From the NCBI GenBank assembly GCA_020002265.1, contig CP048228.1:434001-498000 (forward strand): DNA of 64,000 bases, written 5' to 3'. The DNA is from Anaplasmataceae bacterium AB001_6 (lineage in GTDB: Bacteria; Pseudomonadota; Alphaproteobacteria; Rickettsiales; Anaplasmataceae). The notes beneath the pieces are model-generated. The model was given only the letters and a program-made list of their open reading frames with translations. It was not told the DNA's origin and did not search any database. The translations under genes were made by a program, and so were the position numbers. Of this stretch, positions 1 through 11,224 are shown in pieces; position 1 is the first letter of the stretch; every line of letters starts with the position of its first letter.

Positions 1-270
1 TCAATATATGTCACCGGGTTTGATGGGAAAAAAATTGATAAAATGAAAGCATTTGATAGATATGCTTTTCAATTTTTAATTTTTATTTTATTAAGTTTTG
101 TTGGAAATTATGTTGTAAGAAATGATCAAATTTTATTTTCATTGTTATATTTGGTGTTACATATTCTTCTATTTGGTTGGTATTTTTTGGCATTATTTAA
201 TGATAAAAGGATGACAATTCACGATTGGATATGTAAGACAGTTGTGGTTTCTGGTAGAGCATATAAATAA
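1..270 (+). CDS. RDD family membrane protein, 3' part only
   Basis: The frame is open from base 1, so the gene starts left of the window; the last 89 residues are seen. They contain a G-x-D-G-K-K segment (about residues 7-11), then two hydrophobic stretches (QFLIFILLSFVGNYVV and LLYLVLHILLFGWYFLALF) and the closing motif R-M-T-I-H-D-W-I-C-K-T-V-V-V, the typical end of RDD domain proteins. RDD proteins are small inner-membrane proteins, some of which act in ion or solute exchange; the substrate cannot be told here. The internal ATG at 43 is not the likely start, because the conserved RDD residues begin before it. It converges with ctaG, 11 bases downstream. Confidence 0.7.
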   Translation, partial: SIYVTGFDGKKIDKMKAFDRYAFQFLIFILLSFVGNYVVRNDQILFSLLYLVLHILLFGWYFLALFNDKRMTIHDWICKTVVVSGRAYK

Positions 271-281
271 TCTGAATATTG

Positions 282-806
282 CTAATTATATTCGAAAAAA
301 GTATAAGAGAGAGTCATAATTTTTATGTCTTTAGTATCTGGATCTTTTTCCATATTTTTATCTAAATAAAATGACACCGGTAATATTATTTCTTGAAATG
401 GCTCTATGGTCATTTTTTCAAAACAAAAACACGCTACTTTATTAAAATATTTTCCAAGCTTATGAGGTGACACATTGTACACTGCTATCCCATTTATTTG
501 TTCGGGGTAATTATTCTTCAATTTATAAAATATCAGTGCTCCTTGGCCAATTTTAATCTCGGTAGAAATTTGTAATGGTTCAAAAATCCAAGGTAAGCCT
601 TTTTCGACATCTGAATTGAAATATACTTTAATTTTTTTAGAACTAACTGAATCTATATTAAAATTAAAAGAGCGCTTTACAGTACCGCCATATCCAGTAG
701 CTTTGCAAAACAAATTGTAGATTGGGACCGAAGCATATGCAAGGCAGAGCATTGAAAATATGATAATTATAAGCACAGTCAATACTCTATTATTTTTTTT
801 CTGCAC
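282..806 (-). CDS. ctaG: cytochrome c oxidase assembly protein CtaG/Cox11
   Basis: 174 aa, close to the usual Cox11 length. One N-terminal membrane segment (about residues 8-25) anchors it to the inner membrane and is followed by the family hallmark S-V-P-I-Y-N-L-F-C-K-A-T-G-Y-G-G-T (26-42). The copper-binding C-F-C-F motif (Cys126 and Cys128) follows N-V-S-P-H-K-L-G-K-Y-F-N-K-V-A, and P-V-S-F-Y-L-D is the last conserved block. The family delivers copper to the CuB site of cytochrome c oxidase subunit I, so the organism should have an aa3-type oxidase. It lies 14 bases downstream of rpmG on the same strand, not in a cox operon, and is probably co-transcribed with rpmG. Confidence 0.95.
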   Translation of the reverse strand: MQKKNNRVLTVLIIIIFSMLCLAYASVPIYNLFCKATGYGGTVKRSFNFNIDSVSSKKIKVYFNSDVEKGLPWIFEPLQISTEIKIGQGALIFYKLKNNYPEQINGIAVYNVSPHKLGKYFNKVACFCFEKMTIEPFQEIILPVSFYLDKNMEKDPDTKDIKIMTLSYTFFEYN

Positions 807-820
807 AAATAGAAAATTAC

Positions 821-991
821 TTAAAGTTTTTTCAATTTAAAAATAACGTGTTTACGTGCTTTTCTATCAAATTTTCTTATAGTCCAACTTTTGTTTATTG
901 TTTTTGCATTTAAAGAAACAACATAAAAACAATCGCTATTTTCTGAGCTAACTAATTTATATAATGTTTTATTCTTCTTTACCTTTGACAT
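821..991 (-). CDS. rpmG: 50S ribosomal protein L33
   Basis: 56 aa, a normal L33 length. The protein starts MSKVKKNKTLYKLVSSENSD and ends F-D-R-K-A-R-K-H-V-I-F-K-L-K-K-L, matching the L33 pattern (K-L-V-S near the start, R-K-[FY]-D-P-x-x-R-K-H-V near the end). It has no zinc-binding cysteine pairs, so it is the zinc-independent type; the single Cys (residue 21) is not a ligand pattern. The ATG at 991 is preceded by AAGGA about 11 bases upstream. A possible -10 (TACAAT, 1034-1029 on the minus strand) lies upstream but has no good -35. Next gene downstream is ctaG. Confidence 0.93.
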   Translation of the reverse strand: MSKVKKNKTLYKLVSSENSDCFYVVSLNAKTINKSWTIRKFDRKARKHVIFKLKKL

Positions 992-1252
992 CAGTATTTT
1001 TATCCTTGCATTAATTTAGTCACGAATGATTGTAACATACGTTAATATATTTATGCTACTGATATTATATTAAAATACGTAATTGGTTATGGTTAATTTT
1101 AATCAACAAAATTTTTAAAAAGCATGATATTATTTAATTTTTTTAGAAAAATCTTATAGATAATCAGATATATTTTATATGGTTGAAAATAAGAAATAAA
1201 AAGTAATTATTAATTTATTTTAATAAAAAGAGAAAAAAAATAAGAAATTTCG
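992..1252. other. gene-free stretch between rpmG and the rRNA promoter
   Basis: About 260 bases, strongly A+T rich, between divergently oriented rpmG and rrl. I see no coding frame, tRNA or strong hairpin. Runs of A and T just before 1253 may act as an upstream (UP-like) element for the rRNA promoter; this is inference. Confidence 0.5.
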
Positions 1253-1281
1253 TTGACTTAATTTTTTCAATATAGTAACAT
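1253..1281 (+). promoter_or_regulatory. probable sigma-70 promoter of the 23S-5S rRNA operon
   Basis: TTGACT at 1253-1258 (5 of 6 to consensus) and TAACAT at 1276-1281 (4 of 6) are separated by exactly 17 bases, with A/T runs upstream. It would start a leader of about 295 bases before the 23S gene. The leader contains GCTCTTAGCG near 1321, a weak resemblance to boxA antitermination signals. It is the best -35/-10 pair in the 590 bases before rrl. Confidence 0.6.
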
Positions 1282-1558
1282 TCTCAGTGTTCGTCGAGAG
1301 CGATTGAGTCGTTCTTGTCAGCTCTTAGCGATTTAGTTATTAAATCGTTGTTGTTTGAAAAGTTCAGATATTTGTCTAACAAATTTTTTTGTATATCTTG
1401 TTTTTTAATATGATTAAAAAATGCATCTATTGATGTTGTTTGATATACAAGAAGAATATATTTAATGTTTAAATTTTATTAATTTCAGTTTTTTAATTGT
1501 TCATTAAGAATTTTGAAAAGCTTGTTTTTAATAAAAGTCTTAGTAAAAAAAAGTAAGA

Positions 1559-1573
1559 TACATTCTACATACG
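1559..1573 (+). other. left arm of the 23S rRNA processing stem
   Basis: TACATTCTACATACG here is the reverse complement of 4389-4403 with one mismatch. The two arms bracket the 23S gene, so the precursor can form a long stem of the kind cut by RNase III. Seen directly by base pairing; the function follows from known rRNA maturation. Confidence 0.8.
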
Positions 1574-1582
1574 ATGCGTAAA

Positions 1583-4373
<2,791 letters not shown>

Positions 4374-4388
4374 ATTTTTTTTGTTCTA

Positions 4389-4403
4389 CGTATGTAGATT
4401 GTA
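4389..4403 (+). other. right arm of the 23S rRNA processing stem
   Basis: CGTATGTAGATTGTA pairs with 1559-1573 (one mismatch). It lies between the end of 23S and the start of 5S rRNA, where the precursor would be cleaved to separate the two. Confidence 0.8.
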
Positions 4404-4443
4404 TATTATTTTTTTTGAATTAAATATTTTATATATTTTGAAT

Positions 4444-4554
4444 GGTTTGGTAATTTATAACGTAAGTGAAACACTCGATACATTCCGAACTCGACAGTGA
4501 AACCTTAACGTGCCGATTATACTGTTTTATGGGAAAGTAGGTTGTTGCCAAGCC
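4444..4554 (+). rRNA. rrf: 5S ribosomal RNA
   Basis: About 111 nt. The ends pair (GGTTTGGTAA at 4444-4453 with TTGCCAAGCC at 4545-4554), giving the closing helix I, and the conserved loop C sequence CCGAACTCGACAGTGAAA follows in the middle. It lies 70 bases after 23S in the same transcript. Ends are set by helix I and may be off by a base or two. No clear hairpin plus T-run terminator follows. Confidence 0.93.
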
Positions 4555-4584
4555 TTTTGAAATATGTTTGTGTATATTTTTTGT

Positions 4585-4611
4585 TTGACATTTATTTGAT
4601 TTATTTATTTT
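4585..4611 (+). promoter_or_regulatory. possible gyrA promoter
   Basis: A perfect -35 hexamer TTGACA at 4585-4590 lies 33 bases before the gyrA ATG. The best -10, TATTTT at 4606-4611, is weak and the spacer is only 15, so read-through from the rRNA operon is an alternative. Confidence 0.35.
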
Positions 4612-4622
4612 TTACCTAAAAT

Positions 4623-7265
4623 ATGTCTAAGGTTTTGCTTGAGCGGCAAGTAGAAGAATCCTATTTGTCTTACGCTATGAGTGTAATTGTTAACAGAGCC
4701 ATACCTGATGTCAGAGATGGTTTAAAGCCTGTTCACAGAAGAATTCTTTTTTCAATGTATGATAGTGGTTTTTTTCCTAACAAAAGTTTCAAAAAATCTT
4801 CTAGAGTGATTGGGGATGTTGTTGGTAAATATCATCCTCATGGAGATAAAGCAATATATGATGCTTTGGTCAGGATGGCACAACCTTTTTCTTTGCTTCA
4901 TGTTTTAATTACTGGTCAAGGTAATTTTGGTTCTGTGGATGGAGATTCTCCAGCTGCAATGCGTTATACTGAAGTGAAATTATCACCTCTTTCATTGTCT
5001 TTATTAGAAGATGTTTATTCTGATACAGTTGATTTTAAAGATAATTATGATGGCTGTGAAAAAGAGCCGTGTGTATTGCCTGCTGCTTTTCCTAATATAT
5101 TAGTTAATGGAGTTAATGGAGTTGCTGTTGGTATGGCAACTAATATTCCTCCTCACAATTTACAAGAAGTTATTGAATCTACTATTTTTAGATTAAATAA
5201 TCCTTCTTCTAATGTTATGGATATTATTAATATTTTACCTGGTCCTGATTTTCCTACGGGTTGTTCGCTTCTCAATCTTTCTGGAGTTAAAGATGCTTTT
5301 GAAACGGGAAGAGGGACTGTTACCTTAAGATCTAAGACACATTTTGAAGAATCACTAAGTGGAAAAAATAGTATTATTGTTGATGAAATTCCGTATCAAG
5401 TTAATAAATCAAGATTAATAGAATCTATTGCATTTTTGGTTCGTGAAAAGAAGATAGACGGTATTTCTGATATTCGCGATGAATCAGATAAGGGTGGAAT
5501 TCGTATAGTTATAGAATTAAAAAAAGGGATAGATAAAAATATAATATTAAATAATCTTATGTTGCATACTTCTATGCAAATTCGTTATAGCATTAATATG
5601 ATGTTGCTTGATAAGATGCAGCCTAAATTAATGAATATATTGGATATTTTAGATGCTTTTTTAGCTCATAGGCGAGAAATTGTTATTAGAAGAATAAATT
5701 TTTTACTTAGTAAAGCTAGAGAAAAGGCGAATGTTTTGTTTTCTCTTTATTTAGCAGTTTTAAATATAGATGAAGTTGTTTCTTTAATAAGAAAATCTTC
5801 TTCAAAAGAAGATGCTGCTCAATCTTTGAAAGCACGTCGATGGACTTTAGATTTTGATATTAAAGAATTTGTAAAAATAATTACTGGCATCTCGACTTTT
5901 GATAATGATTTTCGTTTATCAGATCATCAAATAGATGCAATTTTAAACATGCGATTGCACAATCTTACTAAATTAGAAAAGACTAAATTGCTTGCTGATA
6001 TAAAATGTTTGATAGATCAAATTAATGCTTATATACAGCAATTATCTTCTCAAGCTGCTATTAATCGCATAATAGAAGATGAATTGAGAGAATTAATAAA
6101 AAATAACGCGGTAGAGAGAAAAACAATTATTGATTATGAGACTATCCCTGATATGGATAGTGATAGTCTTATTCCTAACGAAGATGTTGTTGTAAATTTT
6201 ACTTTCACCGGTTATGTTAAAAGAGTTTTATTGGATAATTATAAATCTCAAAAAAGAGGAGGAAGAGGCAAGATAAGCCAGATAATTTCTGATTCTGATT
6301 TTGTAAAAGATGTTTTTGTTACAAAAAATCATTCGAAAATATTTTGTTTCTCTGATAAAGCTAAAGTTTATAAATTGAAAGCTTATCAGATTCCTCAAGT
6401 TGACCCAGCATCAAAAGGTAGAGCGGTAGCTAATTTGTTAAATATATCTGATAACGAAAAAATTTCCATAATTTTACCTGTCGATGATAGTGCATTATTG
6501 GAAGATAATGAAGTACTATTTGTTACTTCTGCGGGAAAAATAAAACGGAATAAATTTTCTGATTATTTGTATATTCCATCTAGTGGTAAGTTAGCTATTT
6601 CACTAAAAAAGAATGATAAATTAGTTTCAGTTTTACTATGTAAGGGAAGTGATGATGTTTTAATTTCAACTAAAAATGGAAAAAGTATAAGATTTAAAGT
6701 TACGGATGTAAGACTGTTTAAGAGTCGTATTGCTGAAGGAGTACGAGCTATTAATCTATCAAATGAAGATGAAGTTATTTCTTGTTCTTTGCTTAACGGG
6801 CATGTTTTTGACTCTGCTGAGAGAGATGAATATTTGAAAATTCCTTATAAACAAAGAAGAAAAGTATTTTTTGATGCAAATTATGTTTCAAAAATTAAGA
6901 CCTCTTTGGATAATGATTTATTTTTGAAATATGTTCAAAATGAACAGTTCATACTGACTGTTACAGAAAATGGTTATGGAAAGATAACATCCTTTTATGA
7001 ATACAAGACTATTAAAAGAGGAGGAAGTGGGGTTGTTAGTATCGTAACTTCTAAGAGAAATGGAAGGGTTGTGGAAAGTTGTGTGATAGAACCTGGGCAG
7101 CATGTCTTGTTAGTTACCGATGCTGGGCAATTGATCAGAATATATACTGGTGAAATACCTTGTATAGGGAGGAATACCCAAGGAGTAATAATGCTGCGTA
7201 CTAAATCTAATGAAAAAGTTGTTGCTGTTGCAAAAATAAATGATGCTGAAGAAGATGGTGAATAA
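4623..7265 (+). CDS. gyrA: DNA gyrase subunit A
   Basis: 880 aa, full length for GyrA. The breakage-reunion domain starts at the N-terminus (Y-A-M-S-V-I-V-N-R-A-I-P-D-V-R-D-G-L-K-P); the active-site tyrosine is Tyr115 in A-A-M-R-Y-T-E. The GyrA box, in the form Q-K-R-G-G-R-G, lies in the C-terminal beta-pinwheel (near residue 546), which marks gyrase rather than topoisomerase IV ParC. With GyrB it introduces negative supercoils. In the quinolone-binding stretch H-P-H-G-D-K-A-I-Y-D, Lys76 stands where E. coli has Ser83, while Asp80 (E. coli Asp87) is kept. It is the first gene of a long same-strand run; nth follows after 26 bases. Confidence 0.97.
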   Translation: MSKVLLERQVEESYLSYAMSVIVNRAIPDVRDGLKPVHRRILFSMYDSGFFPNKSFKKSSRVIGDVVGKYHPHGDKAIYDALVRMAQPFSLLHVLITGQGNFGSVDGDSPAAMRYTEVKLSPLSLSLLEDVYSDTVDFKDNYDGCEKEPCVLPAAFPNILVNGVNGVAVGMATNIPPHNLQEVIESTIFRLNNPSSNVMDIINILPGPDFPTGCSLLNLSGVKDAFETGRGTVTLRSKTHFEESLSGKNSIIVDEIPYQVNKSRLIESIAFLVREKKIDGISDIRDESDKGGIRIVIELKKGIDKNIILNNLMLHTSMQIRYSINMMLLDKMQPKLMNILDILDAFLAHRREIVIRRINFLLSKAREKANVLFSLYLAVLNIDEVVSLIRKSSSKEDAAQSLKARRWTLDFDIKEFVKIITGISTFDNDFRLSDHQIDAILNMRLHNLTKLEKTKLLADIKCLIDQINAYIQQLSSQAAINRIIEDELRELIKNNAVERKTIIDYETIPDMDSDSLIPNEDVVVNFTFTGYVKRVLLDNYKSQKRGGRGKISQIISDSDFVKDVFVTKNHSKIFCFSDKAKVYKLKAYQIPQVDPASKGRAVANLLNISDNEKISIILPVDDSALLEDNEVLFVTSAGKIKRNKFSDYLYIPSSGKLAISLKKNDKLVSVLLCKGSDDVLISTKNGKSIRFKVTDVRLFKSRIAEGVRAINLSNEDEVISCSLLNGHVFDSAERDEYLKIPYKQRRKVFFDANYVSKIKTSLDNDLFLKYVQNEQFILTVTENGYGKITSFYEYKTIKRGGSGVVSIVTSKRNGRVVESCVIEPGQHVLLVTDAGQLIRIYTGEIPCIGRNTQGVIMLRTKSNEKVVAVAKINDAEEDGE

Positions 7266-7291
7266 ATAATTTCTTTTAGCATTTTTACGCT

Positions 7292-7939
7292 ATGAAAAGC
7301 CAATCTGATATAGAATCAATCTTTATAAGATTTGAAAAGGGAAATAAATCTCCTAAAATAGAGCTGCGTTATGTTAATAGTTTCACACTTTTGATAGCTG
7401 TTTTATTATCTGCTCAAAGTACTGATAAGATGGTTAATATTGTTACTGATTATCTTTTTGAATATGCAAAAATTCCCATTGAATATATTAATTTAGGATA
7501 TAGTAAATTACGTGATAAAATTAAGAAAATTGGCCTATATAATACAAAGGCTAAACATATAGTACAGCTTAGTAATATCATGTATATTGATGGTATCACA
7601 GAAGTTCCAAATGATTTTAACTATCTTATTTCGTTACCTGGTATAGGAAGAAAATCTGCAAATGTTATATTAAATACTCTATATCAAGAACCGCTTATTG
7701 GAGTAGATACTCATGTTTTTAGGGTATCTAACCGTGTTGGTTTAGTTAAATCAAAAACACATTTTGGTGTGGAAGAGCATCTTATGAATATTGTACCAAA
7801 GTGTTATAAAATTAGAGCTCATCATTGGTTGGTTCTGCATGGAAGATATATTTGTAAATCTTTAAAACCTAAATGTAGTGAATGTATAATCAGTGATTTG
7901 TGTGATTATTATTATGTAAATAGAGTAGTTGCTAATTGA
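7292..7939 (+). CDS. nth: endonuclease III (DNA glycosylase/AP lyase)
   Basis: 215 aa, standard for Nth. It removes oxidised pyrimidines and nicks the abasic site in base excision repair. The helix-hairpin-helix L-P-G-I-G-R-K-S-A carries the catalytic Lys121; the catalytic Asp is Asp139 in V-D-T-H. Four cysteines with the spacing C-x6-C-x2-C-x5-C (188, 195, 198, 204) bind the 4Fe-4S cluster. The stop codon touches the start of murE, so the two are translated in tandem. Confidence 0.97.
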   Translation: MKSQSDIESIFIRFEKGNKSPKIELRYVNSFTLLIAVLLSAQSTDKMVNIVTDYLFEYAKIPIEYINLGYSKLRDKIKKIGLYNTKAKHIVQLSNIMYIDGITEVPNDFNYLISLPGIGRKSANVILNTLYQEPLIGVDTHVFRVSNRVGLVKSKTHFGVEEHLMNIVPKCYKIRAHHWLVLHGRYICKSLKPKCSECIISDLCDYYYVNRVVAN

Positions 7940-7944
7940 TAAAT

Positions 7945-9369
7945 ATGACGTGTATAGAATTTGATAATAATCTTATTGATATTCAGAAGCATCTAATAAG
8001 TGATTCGCGAAAAGTGCTTCAAGGTAGTGTATTTTTTTTATTGGTGAATAATTTTCAATATTTCATTGAAGCATTAAATAAAGGCGCAGATGTTGTTTGC
8101 GTTGATATTTCTTTTATACATGAATTATCTTCTTATAAACATAAAATACAGATTTTGGGTTTTCACAATATTAGAATGGCATATAGTTTTTTCCTTGCAG
8201 AAAAAAATTATCCATTTCCTGAAAATATTATTGGAGTAACTGGGACAAATGGTAAGACTTCAATTGTGAATATGTGCAGAGAGATTTTATATAAACAACA
8301 ATATAACGTTGGTAGTATAGGAACGTTAGGTGCCTTTATTGGACAAGATAAAATTGAAGATTTATCTTATACAACTCCTCCAGCGGAACATATATACAAA
8401 TTGTGCTCTAATATGCAAAAAAAAGGAGTGCATTATCTATTTCAAGAATTATCTAGTCATGCGTTAGATCAATATCGCTCTCATCATGCAAAATTGAATG
8501 TTGCAGTATTTACTAACATATCTCATGAACATCTCGATTATCATAAAGATATGCGATCTTATTTTTTTGCTAAAGTTAAGATCTTTTCAGATTTACTAAA
8601 AAATGGTGGGTATGCAGTTATTAATTCTGATGAAGAAGTGTATGATGAATTGATTGCTAATATACCAAAAAAAGTGAATATTATAGAATACGGATATAAA
8701 GCAAAAGATATAATAATATTGGGTAGTAATATGTTACCTGATGGCCAATTTATAAAGATAAAATTTGCCAAAATTAATAAGACTTGCGATTATTTTGTCC
8801 CTTTATTAGGAAATTTCCAAGCCTATAATATCGCCTGTATTTTTGCTATAGCTCAAGCATTAAAAATAAACATTGAGCAGTCCATAAAATCATTAAAGGC
8901 ATTAGACGGCAGAATGCAAATTACCCATTGTAAAGGCAGGTATATAATTATTGATTATGCTCATACACCTGATGCTTTGTTAAAGGCTATAGAATCTATC
9001 AAATTACATTTTCAAAATAAAAAGATATTATGTATTTTTGGATGCGGTGGTGATAGAGATAAAGAAAAAAGAAAAATTATGGGAAAAACTAGTTCACTAA
9101 ATGCAGATTGGACTATAATTACCGATGATAACCCAAGAAATGAAAATCCTGAGCTGATTAGAAAAGATATAATATCTGGTTTTAAAAATAATAATTTTAT
9201 TGAAATATCAGATAGACAAGATGCAATAAGGTACGCTATTGATAGATTTGATGATAAATGGGTAACGTTAATTGCTGGAAAAGGTCATGAAAAATATCAA
9301 ATTATCAAAAATAATAAAAAATATTTTAGTGATTTTGAGTGCGCTTCAAAGATTTTATCTTCTTTATAA
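7945..9369 (+). CDS. murE: UDP-MurNAc-tripeptide synthetase (meso-diaminopimelate adding)
   Basis: MurE adds the third residue to the peptidoglycan stem peptide. Mur-ligase motifs are visible: ATP loop G-V-T-G-T-N-G-K-T (about 97-105), substrate motifs T-T-P-P-A and S-S-H-A-L-D-Q-Y-R, the F-A-K segment with the lysine that becomes carbamylated, and D-N-P-R-N-E-N-P (395-402). The DNPR motif is the known signature for meso-diaminopimelate rather than lysine, so the wall should be of Gram-negative type. ATG at 7945 is preferred; a TTG at 7936 overlapping the nth stop would add three residues. With murB and ftsW in this window it shows that a wall is made. Confidence 0.96.
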   Translation: MTCIEFDNNLIDIQKHLISDSRKVLQGSVFFLLVNNFQYFIEALNKGADVVCVDISFIHELSSYKHKIQILGFHNIRMAYSFFLAEKNYPFPENIIGVTGTNGKTSIVNMCREILYKQQYNVGSIGTLGAFIGQDKIEDLSYTTPPAEHIYKLCSNMQKKGVHYLFQELSSHALDQYRSHHAKLNVAVFTNISHEHLDYHKDMRSYFFAKVKIFSDLLKNGGYAVINSDEEVYDELIANIPKKVNIIEYGYKAKDIIILGSNMLPDGQFIKIKFAKINKTCDYFVPLLGNFQAYNIACIFAIAQALKINIEQSIKSLKALDGRMQITHCKGRYIIIDYAHTPDALLKAIESIKLHFQNKKILCIFGCGGDRDKEKRKIMGKTSSLNADWTIITDDNPRNENPELIRKDIISGFKNNNFIEISDRQDAIRYAIDRFDDKWVTLIAGKGHEKYQIIKNNKKYFSDFECASKILSSL

Positions 9370-9406
9370 TGTATTATTAATTTATCTTCTTTTTAAGAAT
9401 AACTAT

Positions 9407-9883
9407 ATGGAAAAAATTGCAATTTACCCTGGAAGTTTTGATCCTATAACTTTGGGACATGTTTCTATAATCAAAAAAGGAATTGCAATATTTGATAAAG
9501 TAATAGTTGCATTGGCATATGACTCTTCAAAGAGGAATTTTTTTTCCATAGATCAGAGATTTGAAATGATTCAAAGTGTTGTTAACGATGAATTTGAATT
9601 AAGCAAGAATGTTGAAGTCGTTATGTTTAAAGGCCTTTTAGCTGATTTTATGAGAATTAATCGTTATAAAGTTCTAATGAGAGGTTTGAGGGCTGTATCA
9701 GATTTTGAATACGAATTTAAAATGAATTGGATTATCACTAAAAGTAATCCTAAGATCCATACTGTATTTATGCCTGCAGATGAATCTACACAATTTGTAT
9801 CTTCAACTATGATTAGAGAATTTATAAGATTAAAAGGAAATGTTGATAATTTCGTTCCTAAAACAGTTTTAAAATACGTTTAG
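9407..9883 (+). CDS. coaD: phosphopantetheine adenylyltransferase
   Basis: 158 aa from this ATG, the normal CoaD length. The protein opens M-E-K-I-A-I-Y-P-G-S-F-D-P-I-T-L-G-H, with the nucleotidyltransferase T-x-G-H motif at 15-18, and carries V-S-S-T-M-I-R-E-F near the C-terminus. It makes dephospho-CoA from phosphopantetheine and ATP, the step before coaE, which is also in the window. A longer in-frame reading from 9272 overlaps the end of murE and adds 45 residues with no family similarity, so it is rejected. Confidence 0.96.
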   Translation: MEKIAIYPGSFDPITLGHVSIIKKGIAIFDKVIVALAYDSSKRNFFSIDQRFEMIQSVVNDEFELSKNVEVVMFKGLLADFMRINRYKVLMRGLRAVSDFEYEFKMNWIITKSNPKIHTVFMPADESTQFVSSTMIREFIRLKGNVDNFVPKTVLKYV

Positions 9884-9907
9884 ATTTTATATAAAAATTT
9901 TTGTTAA

Positions 9908-11179
9908 ATGATTAAAACACAATTGGTAAACGGTAGTACTGTGATAATGGATTTCAATAAAAATATTGAATCTGTTTGTATAAGTGTATGGTTTAAAGTC
10001 GGTAGCTTTGATGAAGTAGAAAAAAATAATGGCATTGTGCATTTTTTAGAACACATGGCATTTAAGAGTACAAAAAACAGAACAACTCAAGTAATAGCAC
10101 AAGAATTTGATCAAATAGGTGGCATTTTTAATGCTTATACTAGCAGAGAGTCTACAGTTTATTATATGAAAGTGCTAAAAAATGATGTCGAAAAGGCAAT
10201 TTCTATATTAGCAGATATTTTGACTAATCCATTGATGCTAGAAGATGAAATAGAGAATGAAAGAGAAGTTATTTTACAAGAGCTATGTGCCTGTAAAGAT
10301 GATCCAGAAGAATTGATCTATGACAAATTTTTCGAATATGTTTATAAAGATCAGGCGTTTGGTCGTAACATAATTGGTACTACTGAAACAATCAAAGGAT
10401 TTTCAAAGAAAGATTTATTAGATTTTGTAAGAGATTATTATGTTTCGGATAAAATGTTTTTTGTCATATCTGGTAACTTTAATGAGAGTAGCTTATTAAG
10501 ATGTTTAAATGATAATTTTTCAAGTATTCAGCGTAAAGATAGCTTGAATATCTTAAATGCAAAACCATCTTACAAATCTAATTGTTTCTTAAAAAACAAA
10601 GATTTGGAACAAGCTTACTTTATGTTAGGTTTTGAAGGTGTGAAATATGATAGTGCATATTATTATCCTTCTTTGTTACTTGCTAATATTTTTGGTGGAG
10701 GAATGTCATCCATTTTATTTCAGGAAGTAAGAGAAAAATTAGGTCTTGTGTATAGTATATCAGCAAATTCTTCTTCTCATATAGATACTGGATGCTTCAT
10801 GATAAATTTTTCTACTAATGGATATAATGTTAAAAAAATATTACCTATCATTATAGAACAAATTAATATGTTGAAAGATTATAATAAAGATGATTTGTTT
10901 GATAGACTTACAATAGCAAAAAATTCGTTGCGCGCATCTATAGAAATGTGTTGGGAAAGTAGCTATCATAGAGTAATGAACATCGGTCAGTGCTACAGAA
11001 ATACTGAAAAATTGTTTCATAAAAATGACACTCTGGATATGTTATTTTCTGTTGATCTTGATGATTTAAGAGATGTCATAAATAAGATAATAAAATCGGA
11101 ATTTTTTTCATTGAGTGCAGTTGGTAAATTAACAGGTATGGATAAATTTGATGATTTAAAAAATAGTTTGGTTAAGTAA
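9908..11179 (+). CDS. M16 family zinc metallopeptidase (processing-peptidase type)
   Basis: 423 aa, the length of single-domain-pair M16B peptidases. The inverted zinc motif H-F-L-E-H lies at residues 45-49, and the third ligand Glu is in E-R-E-V-I-L-Q-E (118-125). The family includes mitochondrial processing peptidase beta and its bacterial relatives; in Rickettsia a related enzyme has been characterised as able to cleave peptides. Here it would degrade or process peptides in cytoplasm or periplasm. No signal peptide is seen. Only one M16 gene is present, whereas many bacteria carry an active and inactive pair; this one has its catalytic residues. Confidence 0.9.
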   Translation: MIKTQLVNGSTVIMDFNKNIESVCISVWFKVGSFDEVEKNNGIVHFLEHMAFKSTKNRTTQVIAQEFDQIGGIFNAYTSRESTVYYMKVLKNDVEKAISILADILTNPLMLEDEIENEREVILQELCACKDDPEELIYDKFFEYVYKDQAFGRNIIGTTETIKGFSKKDLLDFVRDYYVSDKMFFVISGNFNESSLLRCLNDNFSSIQRKDSLNILNAKPSYKSNCFLKNKDLEQAYFMLGFEGVKYDSAYYYPSLLLANIFGGGMSSILFQEVREKLGLVYSISANSSSHIDTGCFMINFSTNGYNVKKILPIIIEQINMLKDYNKDDLFDRLTIAKNSLRASIEMCWESSYHRVMNIGQCYRNTEKLFHKNDTLDMLFSVDLDDLRDVINKIIKSEFFSLSAVGKLTGMDKFDDLKNSLVK

Positions 11180-11224
11180 TTTTTGTGTTTTATTAATAAT
11201 TGGGTTTCTACAGTTTATAAAGAA

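Noticed and set aside
4623-7265. Topoisomerase IV subunit ParC instead of GyrA
   Set aside because: The protein has the GyrA box (Q-K-R-G-G-R-G) and Y-A-M-S-V-I-V at the start, which mark gyrase.
9272-9406. N-terminal extension of CoaD
   Set aside because: It overlaps murE and has no similarity to CoaD; the ATG at 9407 starts the conserved Y-P-G-S-F-D-P.
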